Origin: Rhodovarius lipocyclicus
GTDB lineage: Bacteria; Pseudomonadota; Alphaproteobacteria; Acetobacterales; Acetobacteraceae
NCBI RefSeq assembly: GCF_009900765.1
Contig: NZ_JAAABL010000031.1
Span: 1 to 47,638, forward strand
Length of the DNA: 47,638 nt
Reading direction: 5' to 3'
In this document: in pieces, positions 8,424 through 17,740 of the stretch
How the letters are laid out: each line of letters opens with the position of its first letter
How positions within the stretch are numbered: position 1 is the stretch's first letter
Made by a program: the position numbers and the translations under genes
Notes under the pieces: model-generated
Told to the model about the DNA's origin: nothing
Databases searched by the model: none
The model's input: the letters and a program-made list of their open reading frames with translations, nothing else

Positions 8424-8497
8424 GCGGCGCGATCCTCTGGATGGTGATGCGCCGGTTTAAGCCAGTGGGCCCACGCCCCGCCAGGGGGCCGGAAAGC

Positions 8498-8538
8498 AAA
8501 AAGGCCGCGCGCACCGGGGGTTGCCCGGTGCCGCGGCC
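8498..8538 (-). terminator. Rho-independent terminator of ndk
   Basis: On the minus strand a long GC stem (about 8524-8538 with 8503-8520, one internal bulge) with a short loop is followed by five T (8498-8502). It starts 24 bases after the ndk stop. Confidence 0.85.
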
Positions 8539-8562
8539 CGTTCCGCAGGCAGTTGCCTGGCT

Positions 8563-8985
8563 TCAGCCGACGATCTCGGAGCCGGCGAAGAAGTAGGCGA
8601 TCTCGATGCCGGCGTTCTCCAGGCTGTCGGAGCCATGCACGGAGTTGGCCTCGATGCTCTCGGCGAACAGCTTGCGGATGGTGCCCTCGGCGGCGTTGGC
8701 CGGGTTGGTGGCGCCCATCAGCTCACGGTTCTTGGCCACGGCGTTCTCGCCTTCCAGCACCTGCACCACCACGGGGCCGGAGATCATGAAGGAGACCAGG
8801 TCCTTGAAGAAGGGGCGCTCCTTGTGGACGCCGTAGAAGGACTCGGCCATCGCCTGCGTCATCTGGATGCGCTTCTGCGCCACGATGCGCAGGCCGTTCT
8901 TCTCGAACACGGCGTTGATGGCGCCGGTCAGGTTGCGGCGGGTCGCGTCGGGCTTGATGATGCTGAAGGTCTGCTCGATGGCCAT
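8563..8985 (-). CDS. ndk: Nucleoside diphosphate kinase
   Basis: A 140-residue enzyme of the usual NDK length. It transfers the gamma-phosphate between nucleoside tri- and diphosphates through a phospho-histidine. Lys11 (IIKPDA), Arg/Thr contacts and the catalytic His117 in NSVHGSD are all present, and the C-terminus EIAYFF matches the family. It is cytoplasmic and normally oligomeric. The gene is monocistronic, with a strong terminator just downstream. The region upstream, between ndk and ndvA, contains the parS site. Confidence 0.97.
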   Translation of the reverse strand: MAIEQTFSIIKPDATRRNLTGAINAVFEKNGLRIVAQKRIQMTQAMAESFYGVHKERPFFKDLVSFMISGPVVVQVLEGENAVAKNRELMGATNPANAAEGTIRKLFAESIEANSVHGSDSLENAGIEIAYFFAGSEIVG

Positions 8986-9052
8986 GGTCTAGTCCTCGGT
9001 TTTCGGGGCGGGGCATAGCGGCAGGGCCGGGTTCCGGCAAGCCCGGAGGTGG

Positions 9053-9068
9053 GGTTTCACGTGAAACA
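9053..9068. promoter_or_regulatory. parS: parS site (ParB/Spo0J binding)
   Basis: GGTTTCACGTGAAACA differs from the bacterial parS consensus TGTTTCACGTGAAACA only at the first base, and the central 14 bases form a perfect palindrome. It lies in the gap between ndk and the ndvA gene. ParB loads at such sites as a CTP-dependent clamp and helps segregate the origin. No parA or parB gene is in the window. A chance 14-bp match is possible but unlikely. Confidence 0.8.
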
Positions 9069-9103
9069 CTGAAGAAGGCTGGGGGCTTTGCCCGTTTTGG
9101 CGG

Positions 9104-10876
9104 CTAATGCGCCGGCGCCACAGCCCCCATCAGCTGCGTCTTCACCAGCGCCGCGAAGCGCCCGTCGGCGGCCACCAGATCCTCAAAGGTGCCGCGTTCC
9201 ACCACCCGCCCGTTCTCGAACACCAGGATGGTGTTGGCCTCGCGCACGGTGGACAGCCGGTGGGCGATGATGAAGGTCGTGCGCCCCTGCATCAGGTTGC
9301 GCAGCGCGATCTGCACCCGGGCCTCGGTGGCGGCGTCCAGCGCGCTGGTCGCCTCGTCCAGGATCAGCACCGGCGGGTCCTTCAGCAGGGCGCGCGCGAT
9401 GGCCAGGCGCTGGCGCTGCCCGCCCGACAGGGACGCCCCGCGTTCGCCCACCATGGTGTTGTAGCCCTGCGGCTGGCGGGCGATGAAGTCATGCGCCTCG
9501 GCTAGGCGGCAGGCGGCCTCGATCTGCTCCTGCGTCGCGTCCGGGCGGCCCACCAGCAGGTTGTCGCGGATGGTGCGGTTGAACAGCATGCTTTCCTGGA
9601 ACACCACGCCGATGTTCCGGCGCAGCGATTCCAGCGACAGGTCGCGCAGGTCGTGGCCGTCGAGGGTGACGGCGCCCTCCACCGGGTCCCACAACCGCTG
9701 CAGCAGGGCCATGGCGGTGGATTTGCCGGCGCCGGTCTGGCCCACCAGCGCCACGGCTGTGCCGGGTTCGGCGGAAAAATCGATGTCGGCCAGGATGCGC
9801 GACCCGCCCGGATAGGCGAAGCCCACATGGTCGAAGCGCACGTGGCCCTCGGCGCGCGGCAGGTCCAGCGCGTCGGCCTTCTCGGGCACGGTGCTGCGGG
9901 TGTCGAGCACCTGGAAGAATTCCTCCAGCGCCGGCGCCTGGAACAGCAGGTGGGAGACGAAGGCCACCGCCCCCTCCATCCGCGCGATCAGCAGCGTGGC
10001 GAAGCCCATGAAGCTGACGATGTCGCCCACGCTGGCCTGGCCGCGGACATGCAGGATGGTGCCCAGCACGAAGATGCCGATGACGGTGATGGTGGAGCAG
10101 GCGCGCGTCAGCACATTGACCACCGCCCACCAGTTCAGCACCGGGAACTGGTGGTCCAGCACCTGGCGCATGATGTCGGAGAACATCTTGGTTTCGCTGC
10201 GCAGGCGGGTGAAGCTCTGCACCACCACCACGTTGGACAGCGCATCCTGCGCGCTGCCCGCCAGCTGCGAATGGAAGCGTTCCACCTGCATCTGCGCCGA
10301 CTGCGTCTTGCGGATGACGAAGGCGGTGACGAGGGTGAACACCGCCACCAGCCCGATCAGGATCAGCCCCAGCCGCCAGTTCAGCAGCAGGGTCAGCGGC
10401 AGCAGCACCAGCGCGCTGATGAAGGTGATCAGGTGCTCCCGGAAAAAGGACAGCCACATGCCGAACAGGTTGTCGGCGCCGACCAGCATCACCTTCATCA
10501 GCCGGCCCGACTGCACATCGCCATGGAAGGCGAGCGGCAGCGACAGCACATGGCTGAAATAGCGGTTCATCATCCGCAGGCGGTTGCGATGGGCCATGCG
10601 GTCCGCCAGCAGGCTGACCGCGACATTGGCGCCGATGCCCGCAAGCCCCACCGAGCCCCAGACCACCAGCAGCGTCACCGCCTCTCGCCACAGCGCCTGC
10701 TCGCCCATGGTGCTGGAGCGCGAGAGCAGGTCCACCACCCGCCCGAACAGCACGGGTTCCAGGAATTGCAGTCCGGCCAGGGCAAGGGCCGAGAGCGCGA
10801 GCCCGCAGGCCACCCAGCGATCCGCCGCCAACAATGCCAGGACGCGGCCGTAGAGCCTGATGAACTGCACAACCAT
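9104..10876 (-). CDS. ndvA: NdvA/ChvA-type glucan exporter ABC transporter (fused permease-ATPase)
   Basis: A 590-residue half-transporter: six-helix permease (residues about 1-315) followed by an ATPase. Walker [10 protein letters not shown] is at 379-387, signature LSGGQ at 483-487, Walker B VLILDE at 503-508, and the H-loop IIAHR near 538. The N-terminus [16 protein letters not shown] and [15 protein letters not shown] match the NdvA/ChvA family, which exports cyclic beta-1,2-glucan to the periplasm of Rhizobiales and relatives. No glucan synthase (ndvB/chvB) is nearby, so the substrate may differ. It is divergent from the Bug receptor genes. Family certain, substrate inferred. Confidence 0.85.
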   Translation of the reverse strand: MVVQFIRLYGRVLALLAADRWVACGLALSALALAGLQFLEPVLFGRVVDLLSRSSTMGEQALWREAVTLLVVWGSVGLAGIGANVAVSLLADRMAHRNRLRMMNRYFSHVLSLPLAFHGDVQSGRLMKVMLVGADNLFGMWLSFFREHLITFISALVLLPLTLLLNWRLGLILIGLVAVFTLVTAFVIRKTQSAQMQVERFHSQLAGSAQDALSNVVVVQSFTRLRSETKMFSDIMRQVLDHQFPVLNWWAVVNVLTRACSTITVIGIFVLGTILHVRGQASVGDIVSFMGFATLLIARMEGAVAFVSHLLFQAPALEEFFQVLDTRSTVPEKADALDLPRAEGHVRFDHVGFAYPGGSRILADIDFSAEPGTAVALVGQTGAGKSTAMALLQRLWDPVEGAVTLDGHDLRDLSLESLRRNIGVVFQESMLFNRTIRDNLLVGRPDATQEQIEAACRLAEAHDFIARQPQGYNTMVGERGASLSGGQRQRLAIARALLKDPPVLILDEATSALDAATEARVQIALRNLMQGRTTFIIAHRLSTVREANTILVFENGRVVERGTFEDLVAADGRFAALVKTQLMGAVAPAH

Positions 10877-11013
10877 GCCCTCCTGCGGCGCGGAATCTCC
10901 GGCTCAAACGCGCCACGCAGTAAGAAGGTGCATCATGGCGCGCTCAAGGCAACTTGAAGCCCAGGCGCTGCTTTGCCACATTCCAGGTTGAAAAATAAGA
11001 TGAGGGAACGTCC

Positions 11014-12033
11014 ATGTCCGCTCCGGCCTCTAGGCCGAAGGCAGGCCTGCCGCGCCATGTGGCGCGCAGAGCGTTGCTGCCCCTGCTGGCGGCGCCCGTC
11101 CTGGCGTGCGCGCGGGGCGTGGCGCGCGCGCAGGGCGTGTGGGCGCCCTCCCGCCAGCTGCGGCTGATCGTTCCCTTCCCGCCCGGCGGCAGCACCGACA
11201 TGTTGGCGCGGCTGACGGCGGAGCGCATGGGGGCTGCCCTCGGCCAGCCCATGGTGGTGGACAACCGCGGCGGCGCCGCGGGCAGCCTGGCGGCGGACAT
11301 GGCGGCCAAGGCCGAGCCCGACGGCCACACCGTGTTCTTCTGCAGCGTCGGCACGGCGGCCACCAACCAATTCGTCTATCGCCACATCCCTCACCCCGGC
11401 GAGGCGCTGACGGAGGTCGCGGCGATGTTCGCCCTGCCCAATGTCGCCACCGTGCCGCCGGGCGCACCGTGGACGAACCTCGGGGAATTCATCTCCGCCG
11501 CGCGGGAGGCACCGGGGCGGCTGACCTATGGCAGCAGCGGCGCGGGCAGTTCCCTGCACCTGACGGGTGCCATGCTGGCGCACCGGGCGGGCATCGACAT
11601 CCTGCACGTGCCCTATCGCGGCGGCGGGCAGATGCTGAATGAGCTGGTGGCGGGGCGCATCTCCATCGCCTTCGGCAACCTGCCCACCGCGATCGGCCTG
11701 TTGCAGGCGGGCACGCTGCGCCCGATCGCGGTCAGCGGGGCGGCCCGCAGCCCCATCCTGCCGGATGTGCCCAGCATGGCCGAGACCCTGCCGGGCTTCG
11801 CCACCACCGTCTGGTACGGGTTGCAGGTGCCGCGCGGCACGCCGCCCGCCGCCATCGCCCGGCTGAACGCCGAGGCCAATGCCGCGCTGGCAGCCCCCGA
11901 GGCCCGGGCGCGCTTCGAACCGCAGGGGGTGAGCGCCATGGGCGGCTCGCCGCAGGATTTCACCCGCTTCGTCCGGGCCGAAACCGCGCAATGGCGCGAG
12001 ATCATCACCGCGGCGCAGATCACCGCCGATTAA
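11014..12033 (+). CDS. Bug-family tripartite-transporter substrate-binding protein
   Basis: A 339-residue periplasmic solute receptor of the Bug (TctC) family. It has a twin-Arg-like basic start (RHVARRALLPLL) and a hydrophobic signal ending near the ARAQG site at residue 40. The mature part begins with R-L-I-V-P-F-P-P-G-G-S-T-D, the family's ligand-loop signature, followed by VVDNRGGAAGS, YGSSGAGSSLHL and HVPYRGGGQM. Bug receptors bind carboxylates and usually greatly outnumber their TctAB membrane partners; none is encoded here. The start has GAGGGA 6-11 bases upstream. A TTGCCA-N17-TAAGAT pair lies at 10973-11001 but would give an almost leaderless transcript. It is followed after 14 bases by a second Bug gene. 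Confidence 0.9.
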   Translation: MSAPASRPKAGLPRHVARRALLPLLAAPVLACARGVARAQGVWAPSRQLRLIVPFPPGGSTDMLARLTAERMGAALGQPMVVDNRGGAAGSLAADMAAKAEPDGHTVFFCSVGTAATNQFVYRHIPHPGEALTEVAAMFALPNVATVPPGAPWTNLGEFISAAREAPGRLTYGSSGAGSSLHLTGAMLAHRAGIDILHVPYRGGGQMLNELVAGRISIAFGNLPTAIGLLQAGTLRPIAVSGAARSPILPDVPSMAETLPGFATTVWYGLQVPRGTPPAAIARLNAEANAALAAPEARARFEPQGVSAMGGSPQDFTRFVRAETAQWREIITAAQITAD

Positions 12034-12047
12034 GGGAGAACTACCGT

Positions 12048-13055
12048 ATGACCACCACCCGCCGCCTGTTGCTGACCGCCCCGGCGCTGCTTGCGACCCC
12101 CGCGCTGACCGGCCGGGGCATGGCCCAAGGCGCCTGGGCCCCCAGCCGCTCGGTGCGGATCGTGGTGGGGTTCTCCCCGGGCGGCACCACCGATATCGCG
12201 GCGCGCATCCTGGCCGAATACCTCACGCACCGACTGGGCCAGGCGGTGGTGGTGGAGAACCGCCCCGGTGCGGGCGGCAACATCGCCAATGAGGTGGTGG
12301 CCAAGGGCGAGGCCGACGGCCACACCCTGCTGATGCAGACCATCGGCGGGGGCGCCATCAACTTCCCGCTCTACGGCAACCGCATGCCGATCAAGCCTGA
12401 GGACCTGGTGGCGCTCGGCCTGCTGCTCCGGGTGCCGAACGCGATCTTCGTCACCAACTCCCTGCCCGTGCGCACCCTGGCGGAGCTGGTGGCCTATGCC
12501 CGCGCCCATCCGGGGCAGCTGAACTACGGCTCCTCGGGCCTCGGCACCTCCCTGCACATGACCGCCGAGCTGCTGAAGATGGTGGCCGAGATCGACATCA
12601 CCCATGTGCCGTTCCGCGGCTCGGGCCCGATGCTGCAGGAGGTGCTGTCGGGCCGCATCCAGATGGCGGTGGACAACCTGCCCTCCGTCGTCACGCATCT
12701 GCGTGAGGGGCGGCTGCGCCCGCTGGCGCTGACGAGCGCCACCCGCAGCCCCGCCCTGCCGGATGTGCCGACCACGGCCGAGGCGGGCTTCCCGGCGGTG
12801 GAGGCGGTGGCCTGGTTCGGCCTGCAGGGCCCGGCGCGCATGCCGGCCGCGGCCGTCGCGCGCTATGGCGCGGAGATCAACGCGGCCGTGCAGGACCCCG
12901 CCGTGTGGGCGAAGCTGGCCGATCTGGGCGGGATGAAGCCGGACCTGACGCCCGATGGCGGCACCAGCCCCGAGACTTTCGCGCGCTACATGGCCGAGGA
13001 ACTGCGGAAATGGACCGATGTGGTCCGCCGCGCCCGGGTGACGCTGGAAGGCTGA
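12048..13055 (+). CDS. Bug-family tripartite-transporter substrate-binding protein
   Basis: A 335-residue paralogue of the upstream receptor, with the signal peptide TTTRRLLLTAPALLATPAL and a GMAQGAW cleavage region shared with it. Family motifs are VGFSPGGTTDIAARILAEYL, VVENRPGAGGNIANEVVAK, YGSSGLGTSLHM and HVPFRGSGPMLQEVLSG. AGGGAGAA lies 10 bases before the ATG, immediately after the stop of the first receptor, so both are translated from one mRNA. The pair probably arose by tandem duplication and then diverged in ligand specificity. A terminator follows at 13064-13085. The ligand cannot be read from sequence; carboxylic acids are typical. Confidence 0.9.
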   Translation: MTTTRRLLLTAPALLATPALTGRGMAQGAWAPSRSVRIVVGFSPGGTTDIAARILAEYLTHRLGQAVVVENRPGAGGNIANEVVAKGEADGHTLLMQTIGGGAINFPLYGNRMPIKPEDLVALGLLLRVPNAIFVTNSLPVRTLAELVAYARAHPGQLNYGSSGLGTSLHMTAELLKMVAEIDITHVPFRGSGPMLQEVLSGRIQMAVDNLPSVVTHLREGRLRPLALTSATRSPALPDVPTTAEAGFPAVEAVAWFGLQGPARMPAAAVARYGAEINAAVQDPAVWAKLADLGGMKPDLTPDGGTSPETFARYMAEELRKWTDVVRRARVTLEG

Positions 13056-13063
13056 TACGCGAA

Positions 13064-13085
13064 GGGGGCCTCACGGCCCCCTTTT
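13064..13085 (+). terminator. Rho-independent terminator after the Bug operon
   Basis: GGGGGCC, loop TCAC, GGCCCCC, then TTTT. It begins nine bases after the second Bug stop and ends next to the stop of the convergent response regulator. Confidence 0.85.
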
Positions 13086-13086
13086 C

Positions 13087-13803
13087 TCAACCCTGGCCCA
13101 GCTCCGCCGGGGTGGCGAGGCGATAGCCCCCGCCCTCGGTCAGCAGCAGCCGGGTGTCGCCGGTGTCGGGCTCGATCTTCTGGCGCAACCTGTAGATGTG
13201 GGTTTCCAACGTGTGGGTTGTGACCGCGCTGTTATAGCCCCACACCTCGTTCAGAAGTGTCTGGCGCGGCACGGGTTTTCCGGCGGCGCGATACAGGAAT
13301 TTCAGGATCGCCGCCTCCTTTTCGGTTAGGCGTATCTTCCTGTTCTTCTGCGGCTCCACCAGCTGCTTCAAAGCCGGGCGGAAGACATAGGGCCCGATGG
13401 TGAACACCGCGTGCTCGGAGCTGTCATAGACCCGCAGCTGGGCCCGCAGCCGGGCGAGCAGTTCATTCAGGCGGAAGGGCTTGGCGATATAGTCGTTGGC
13501 ACCGCTGTCGAGCCCGCGCACCACATCCTGTTCGCCATCGGCGCCGGTCAGGATAATAATGGGAACCACGATGCCCTTTTGGCGCAGTTTCGCGCAAAAT
13601 TCCCGACCATCACCATCAGGAAGGCCAATATCGAGCAAAATAGCGTCGAAACGCGCATTCTCCGCGACCAGGATGGACTCGGCTTCCGCGGCGGTTCCGG
13701 CGGTGGCCGGGGTGAATTCGCCATCCAGACCCAGCTGGTCCATCAGGGTCTCACGGACGGCCGGGTCATCATCCACGATCAGCACCGAACGGGGAGTGGC
13801 CAT
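13087..13803 (-). CDS. OmpR-family response regulator
   Basis: A 238-residue two-domain regulator. The N-terminal receiver has acidic pocket DDD at 11-13, phospho-acceptor Asp58 in LLDIGLPDGDG, Thr in ILTGADG and Lys in IAKPF. The C-terminal winged helix (about 140-232) carries RLTEKEAAILKFLY, LLNEVWGYNS, T-H-T-L-E-T-H-I-Y-R-L-R-Q-K and GGGYRL. This version, with YDSSEHAVFTIGPYVF between the domains, is a widespread alphaproteobacterial orphan regulator without an adjacent kinase, as here. GAGGAAC precedes the start at 13803. A 20-bp-period direct repeat about 90 bases upstream could be its own binding site. Confidence 0.9.
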   Translation of the reverse strand: MATPRSVLIVDDDPAVRETLMDQLGLDGEFTPATAGTAAEAESILVAENARFDAILLDIGLPDGDGREFCAKLRQKGIVVPIIILTGADGEQDVVRGLDSGANDYIAKPFRLNELLARLRAQLRVYDSSEHAVFTIGPYVFRPALKQLVEPQKNRKIRLTEKEAAILKFLYRAAGKPVPRQTLLNEVWGYNSAVTTHTLETHIYRLRQKIEPDTGDTRLLLTEGGGYRLATPAELGQG

Positions 13804-13889
13804 GGGTGTTCCTCGACACGGGCGGGTGGGATGTGTGTGCCCCCTCGCCCGGGCTTTTCCCGGCCAAGCAGGCGGGTTCCGATCACGCC

Positions 13890-13920
13890 CGCTCACGGAC
13901 CAGAACCCTCGCTCACGGAC
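13890..13920. repeat. Direct repeat with 20-bp period in a promoter region
   Basis: CGCTCACGGAC occurs at 13890-13900 and 13910-13920, separated by nine bases. The start-to-start distance of 20 bp is about two helical turns, the arrangement favoured by OmpR-type regulators. It lies in the 300-base gap between the divergent response regulator and ribA; nothing else stands out in that gap. Confidence 0.5.
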
Positions 13921-14103
13921 TTAGCACCTATCGCGGCAGCCGTCGAATGGGTTTGTTTCGCATGCCGACACATCCGCAAGCCCCTCTGAAGCGTTACTCA
14001 CACAGACCATGGACGCCGGGAGCTTCGTGCCTACATGAATGCCATGCCCTTGCCACGCCACAATCCAGGCGCTTCCTTGCAGCCTGGAATGGACCCTAAC
14101 CGT

Positions 14104-15279
14104 ATGTCTTCGCTGAGCCACGCCCACCCCAACGCCCCGGAGGCGGACATGCCCCCCTCCGAGGAGGCGTTGGCGATGCGCGCCGTGCACCGCGCAGCGG
14201 CCGATCTGCGCCGCGGCACCCCCGTGCTGCTGCATGGGCCGGACGGCGCGCTGCTGCTGGCCGCCGCCGAAACGGTCGGCGCCGAGGGCCTGCGTGAGCT
14301 TCAGGCCGCCGCCGCCGCATCCCCCGTGCTGCTGCTGGCCCCCACCCGGGCGGCCGCCGTCTTCGCCCGCCCCGTGGCGCTGAACGCGCCGGAGGAAGGG
14401 GCGGCCGCCCTGCGCCTGCCCGAATCGCTGCTGGCGCCCGACCGGCTGCGCCGCCTGGCCGACCCCACCGCCGAGCTGCTGCTGCCCGAATCGCCCGAAC
14501 GCGCGCCCGTGCCCGCCATGGCGCCGCAGGCCCTGGCCCTGGCCAAGCTAGCCCGGCTGCTGCCGGCCCTGGTTGCTGCCCCCGCCCGCGATGCCGCCGC
14601 CGCCGCCCGCCAGGGCATCGTGACGCTGGAGGCCGCGGACATCGCGGCCTATCCCCCCAGCGCCGCCACCACCCTGGCCCCGGTCGCCCAGGCCCGCGTG
14701 CCGCTGGAGGATGTGCCGGAAGCGCGCATCATCGCTTTCCGCGCCGCCGATGGCGGGATCGAGCACCTGGCCATCCTGGTGGGCGACCCGGAAAAGCTGG
14801 CCGCCCAGGGCGGGGCGCCGCTGGCGCGCGTGCACAGCGAATGCTTCACCGGCGACCTGCTAGGCTCCCTGCGCTGCGATTGCGGGCCGCAGCTGCGCGG
14901 CGCCCTGCGCAAGATGGCGGAGGCCGGGGACGGCATCCTGCTCTATCTGGCGCAGGAGGGGCGCGGCATCGGCCTGGTGAACAAGCTGCGCGCCTATACC
15001 CTGCAGGACCAGGGGCTGGACACGCTCGATGCCAACCGGGCCCTGGGCTATGGCGCGGATGAGCGCAACTTCCTGGTCGCGGCCGAGATGCTGCGCCAGC
15101 TGGGCATCCCGCGCGTGCGGCTGCTGACCAACAACCCGGACAAGCTGTCGAGCCTGGCAGCCTGCGGGATCGAGGTGGTGGGCCGCGAGCAGCACCAGTT
15201 CGCCGCCAATGGCGTGAACGATGCCTATCTGGCGACGAAGGCGGAGCGCTTCGGGCATATGCTCAGCCTGAAGGAATGA
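14104..15279 (+). CDS. ribA: GTP cyclohydrolase II with degenerate N-terminal domain
   Basis: A protein of about 391 residues. The C-terminal half is GTP cyclohydrolase II, which opens GTP to the first riboflavin intermediate: zinc cysteines Cys247, Cys258 and Cys260 in HSECFTGDLLGSLRCDCG, EGRGIGL at 285-291, and the YGADERN and LLTNNPDK motifs. The N-terminal 200 residues are Ala-rich and lack the catalytic motifs of dihydroxybutanone-phosphate synthase, but occupy the same place as that domain in RibBA; such degenerate extensions are common in Rhodospirillales. The start is uncertain: ATG 14104 is used, while 14035 or 14150 are possible. It heads an operon with the ABC exporter, fmt and truA, overlapping the next gene by ATGA. 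Confidence 0.88.
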   Translation: MSSLSHAHPNAPEADMPPSEEALAMRAVHRAAADLRRGTPVLLHGPDGALLLAAAETVGAEGLRELQAAAAASPVLLLAPTRAAAVFARPVALNAPEEGAAALRLPESLLAPDRLRRLADPTAELLLPESPERAPVPAMAPQALALAKLARLLPALVAAPARDAAAAARQGIVTLEAADIAAYPPSAATTLAPVAQARVPLEDVPEARIIAFRAADGGIEHLAILVGDPEKLAAQGGAPLARVHSECFTGDLLGSLRCDCGPQLRGALRKMAEAGDGILLYLAQEGRGIGLVNKLRAYTLQDQGLDTLDANRALGYGADERNFLVAAEMLRQLGIPRVRLLTNNPDKLSSLAACGIEVVGREQHQFAANGVNDAYLATKAERFGHMLSLKE

Positions 15280-16025
15280 CGGCGGCGCTGCAGGTCGAGG
15301 CGCTGGTCAAGCGGTACAGGCCTGACCGGCAGCCCGCGGTGGATGGGCTGACCTTCACCATGCCGCGCGGCGCCACCTGGGGGCTGCTGGGCGGCAATGG
15401 CGCGGGCAAGACCACGACCATCGCCATGCTGCTGGGGCTGCTGAAGCCGTCCTCCGGCCGGATCCTGGCGCTGGGGCACGACATGGCGCGCGACCGCTTC
15501 GCGGCGCTGGCGCGGATGAACTTCTCCTCCCCCTACATCGCCCTGCCGCACCGGCTGACGGTGGCGGAGAACCTGCGCGTCTATGGCCATCTGTATGGGG
15601 TGGAACGGCTGGAAGCCCGCATTATCGAGCTGGCCGAGGAGCTGAACCTGAGCGATCTGCTGGCGCGCCCCGCCGGGGAGCTTTCGGCCGGGCAGAAGAC
15701 CCGCGTGGCGCTGGCGAAATCCCTGATCAACAAGCCCGACCTGCTGCTGCTGGACGAACCCACCGCCAGCCTCGACCCCGACACCGCCGACCAGATGCGC
15801 GGCTGGCTGGAGCGCTACCGCGCGATCTCCGGCTGCGCCATCCTGCTCGCCAGCCACAACATGGCGGAGGTGGAGCGCCTGTGCGGCCATGTGCTGATGC
15901 TGCGCCGGGGCGTGGTGGTGGACCACGGCGCGCCCGCCGAGCTGATCGCCCGCTATGGCCGGGACAATCTGGAGGAGGTCTTCCTGGACATCGCCCGCGC
16001 CCCGCATGAGGTGGCAGCACCATGA
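15276..16025 (+). CDS. ABC transporter ATP-binding protein
   Basis: A 249-residue nucleotide-binding subunit. Walker A is GGNGAGKTTT (about residues 38-47), signature LSAGQKTRVALAK, Walker B DLLLLDEPTASLDPD, and switch His in LLASHNM. It belongs to the DrrA/NodI/CcmA-like type that drives ABC-2 exporters. The start overlaps the ribA stop (ATGA), implying translational coupling. The partner permease begins 20 bases downstream. Cargo is not deducible; related pairs export lipids, polysaccharides or drugs. Cotranscription with riboflavin and translation genes is probably positional rather than functional. Confidence 0.92.
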   Translation: MTAALQVEALVKRYRPDRQPAVDGLTFTMPRGATWGLLGGNGAGKTTTIAMLLGLLKPSSGRILALGHDMARDRFAALARMNFSSPYIALPHRLTVAENLRVYGHLYGVERLEARIIELAEELNLSDLLARPAGELSAGQKTRVALAKSLINKPDLLLLDEPTASLDPDTADQMRGWLERYRAISGCAILLASHNMAEVERLCGHVLMLRRGVVVDHGAPAELIARYGRDNLEEVFLDIARAPHEVAAP

Positions 16026-16044
16026 TGCGCCGCAGGCTTGCGCT

Positions 16045-16836
16045 ATGATGCGCCGCATCTGGGGCCTGATGTACCGCCACCTGGCCCTCTACCGCCGCTC
16101 CATGCCCCGGCTCATCGAGCTGATGTACTGGCCCATCCTGCAGATGGTGGTCTGGGGCTTCATCACCGCCTACCTCGCGGGGGAGCAGAACAACGTCGCC
16201 TCGGCCGCCGCCGGCGTGCTGCTGGGCGGCGTGCTGCTGTGGGAGGCCGCGCTGCGCAGCCAGATGGGCTTCTCGCTCTCCTTCCTCGAGGAAATGTGGT
16301 CCCGCAATCTGGGCCATATCTTCGTCTCGCCGCTGCGGCCGCGGGAACTGGTGCTGGCGCTGATGGCGCTGGCCCTGGCGCGCACGCTGGTCGCGGTGCT
16401 GCCGGCCATGGTGCTGGCCTGGGCGCTGTATGGTTTCAACATCCTCAACCTCGGCCCGGCGCTGGTGGGCTTCTTCGCGGCCCTCGTCATCATGGGCTGG
16501 GCGGTCGCGCTCGGCGTCACCTCCCTGATCCTGCGCTTCGGCCAGGGGGCGGAGGCACTGGCCTGGTCGGTGCTGTTCGGCATCACCCCGTTCGCGGCCG
16601 TGTTCTACCCCGTCTCGGTGCTGCCCGCCTGGCTGCAGCCCGTGGCCTATGCCCTGCCGGCCGCCCATGTGTTCGAGGGCATGCGCGCCGCCCTGCTCGA
16701 AGGCCGCTTCGACGCGGGCCACATGGCCGCCGCCTTCGCGCTGGATGCGCTGTGGCTGGCCTTCATGGGCTGGGTGTTCCTCAGCCAGCTCGAAGCCTCC
16801 CGCGACAGGGGGGCCTTGCTCAATATCGGCGAGTGA
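16045..16836 (+). CDS. ABC-2 type transporter permease
   Basis: A 263-residue integral membrane protein with about six hydrophobic segments and the ABC-2/NodJ pattern: a basic N-terminus [17 protein letters not shown], then [34 protein letters not shown] and [27 protein letters not shown]. It forms the exporter with the ATPase encoded immediately upstream. The start is at the second of two copies of ATGATGCGCCGCA (16022 and 16045); only the second is in frame. The first copy opens an eight-codon frame whose TGA overlaps the real ATG. fmt follows after 13 bases. Confidence 0.9.
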   Translation: MMRRIWGLMYRHLALYRRSMPRLIELMYWPILQMVVWGFITAYLAGEQNNVASAAAGVLLGGVLLWEAALRSQMGFSLSFLEEMWSRNLGHIFVSPLRPRELVLALMALALARTLVAVLPAMVLAWALYGFNILNLGPALVGFFAALVIMGWAVALGVTSLILRFGQGAEALAWSVLFGITPFAAVFYPVSVLPAWLQPVAYALPAAHVFEGMRAALLEGRFDAGHMAAAFALDALWLAFMGWVFLSQLEASRDRGALLNIGE

Positions 16837-16849
16837 GGGAACAGGGCCC

Positions 16850-17740
16850 ATGCGTATCGTCTTCATGGGCAGCCCCGATTTCTCCGTCCCCGCGCTGCGC
16901 GCCCTCGCGGCCGCGCACCAGGTGGTGGCGGTCTATTGCCAGCCGCCCCGCCCGGCCCATCGCGGCCAGAAGGAAACCCCCTGCCCCGTGCACCGCGCGG
17001 CGCTGGAGCTCGGCATCCCCGTCCGCACCCCCGCGCGCGTCCGCAAGGATGTCGCGGAGCACGAGGCCTTCGCCGCGCTGGATGCCGATGTGGCGGTGGT
17101 CGCGGCCTATGGCCTCATTCTGCCGCGCGCGATGCTGGACGCACCGAAACGCGGCTGCCTGAACATCCATGCCTCGCTGCTGCCGCGCTGGCGCGGGGCG
17201 GCACCCATCCACGCCGCCGTGCTGGCGGGCGACGCCGAGGCCGGCATCACCATCATGCGCATGGAGGAAGGGCTCGACACCGGCCCCATGCTGCTGAAGG
17301 AAGCCATCCCCCTGCACCCGCGCATCACCACGCCCGAGCTGCACGACGCGCTGGCGGCCATGGGCGCTCGGCTGATCCTGCGCGCGCTGGCCGAGAACCC
17401 GCCGGAAATCCCCCAGCCCGAGGAAGGCGTCACCTACGCCGCCAAGCTGACCAAGGCCGATGGCGCGCTGCACTGGTCCGAACCCGCCCTGGCGCTGGAA
17501 CGCCGCGTGCGCGCCATGACACCCTGGCCGGGCGCCTATTTTCAGGCCGGCGACGAACAGATCCGTGTGCATGACGCGATCGCGGAGCCCGGCACCGGCG
17601 CCCCCGGCACCCTACTGGCGCCGGACCTCGTGGCCTGCGGCCAGGGGGCGCTGCGCCTGCTGCGCCTGCAACGCCCCGGCCGCGCCGCCATGGAGGCCAG
17701 CGCCCTGCTGCGCGGCTTCTCCCTGCCGGACCGCCTGTAA
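16850..17740 (+). CDS. fmt: Methionyl-tRNA formyltransferase
   Basis: A 296-residue enzyme that formylates initiator Met-tRNA using 10-formyl-tetrahydrofolate. The N-terminal Rossmann domain starts [16 protein letters not shown]. The formyl-transfer motif [12 protein letters not shown], preceded by LNIHA, contains the catalytic Asn/His, and [10 protein letters not shown] carries the conserved Asp. The C-terminal OB-like domain (about 205-296) begins after [11 protein letters not shown]. The ATG at 16850 is preceded by GAGGGAACAGGG. It overlaps truA by one base. The frequent partner def (peptide deformylase) is not in this window. Confidence 0.97.
   Translation: MRIVFMGSPDFSVPALRALAAAHQVVAVYCQPPRPAHRGQKETPCPVHRAALELGIPVRTPARVRKDVAEHEAFAALDADVAVVAAYGLILPRAMLDAPKRGCLNIHASLLPRWRGAAPIHAAVLAGDAEAGITIMRMEEGLDTGPMLLKEAIPLHPRITTPELHDALAAMGARLILRALAENPPEIPQPEEGVTYAAKLTKADGALHWSEPALALERRVRAMTPWPGAYFQAGDEQIRVHDAIAEPGTGAPGTLLAPDLVACGQGALRLLRLQRPGRAAMEASALLRGFSLPDRL

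Noticed and set aside
10973-11001. TTGCCA-N17-TAAGAT promoter before the first Bug gene
   Set aside because: The match is good, but the predicted transcript would start after the ribosome-binding site, giving an almost leaderless mRNA that conflicts with the clear GAGGGA; kept only as a note.
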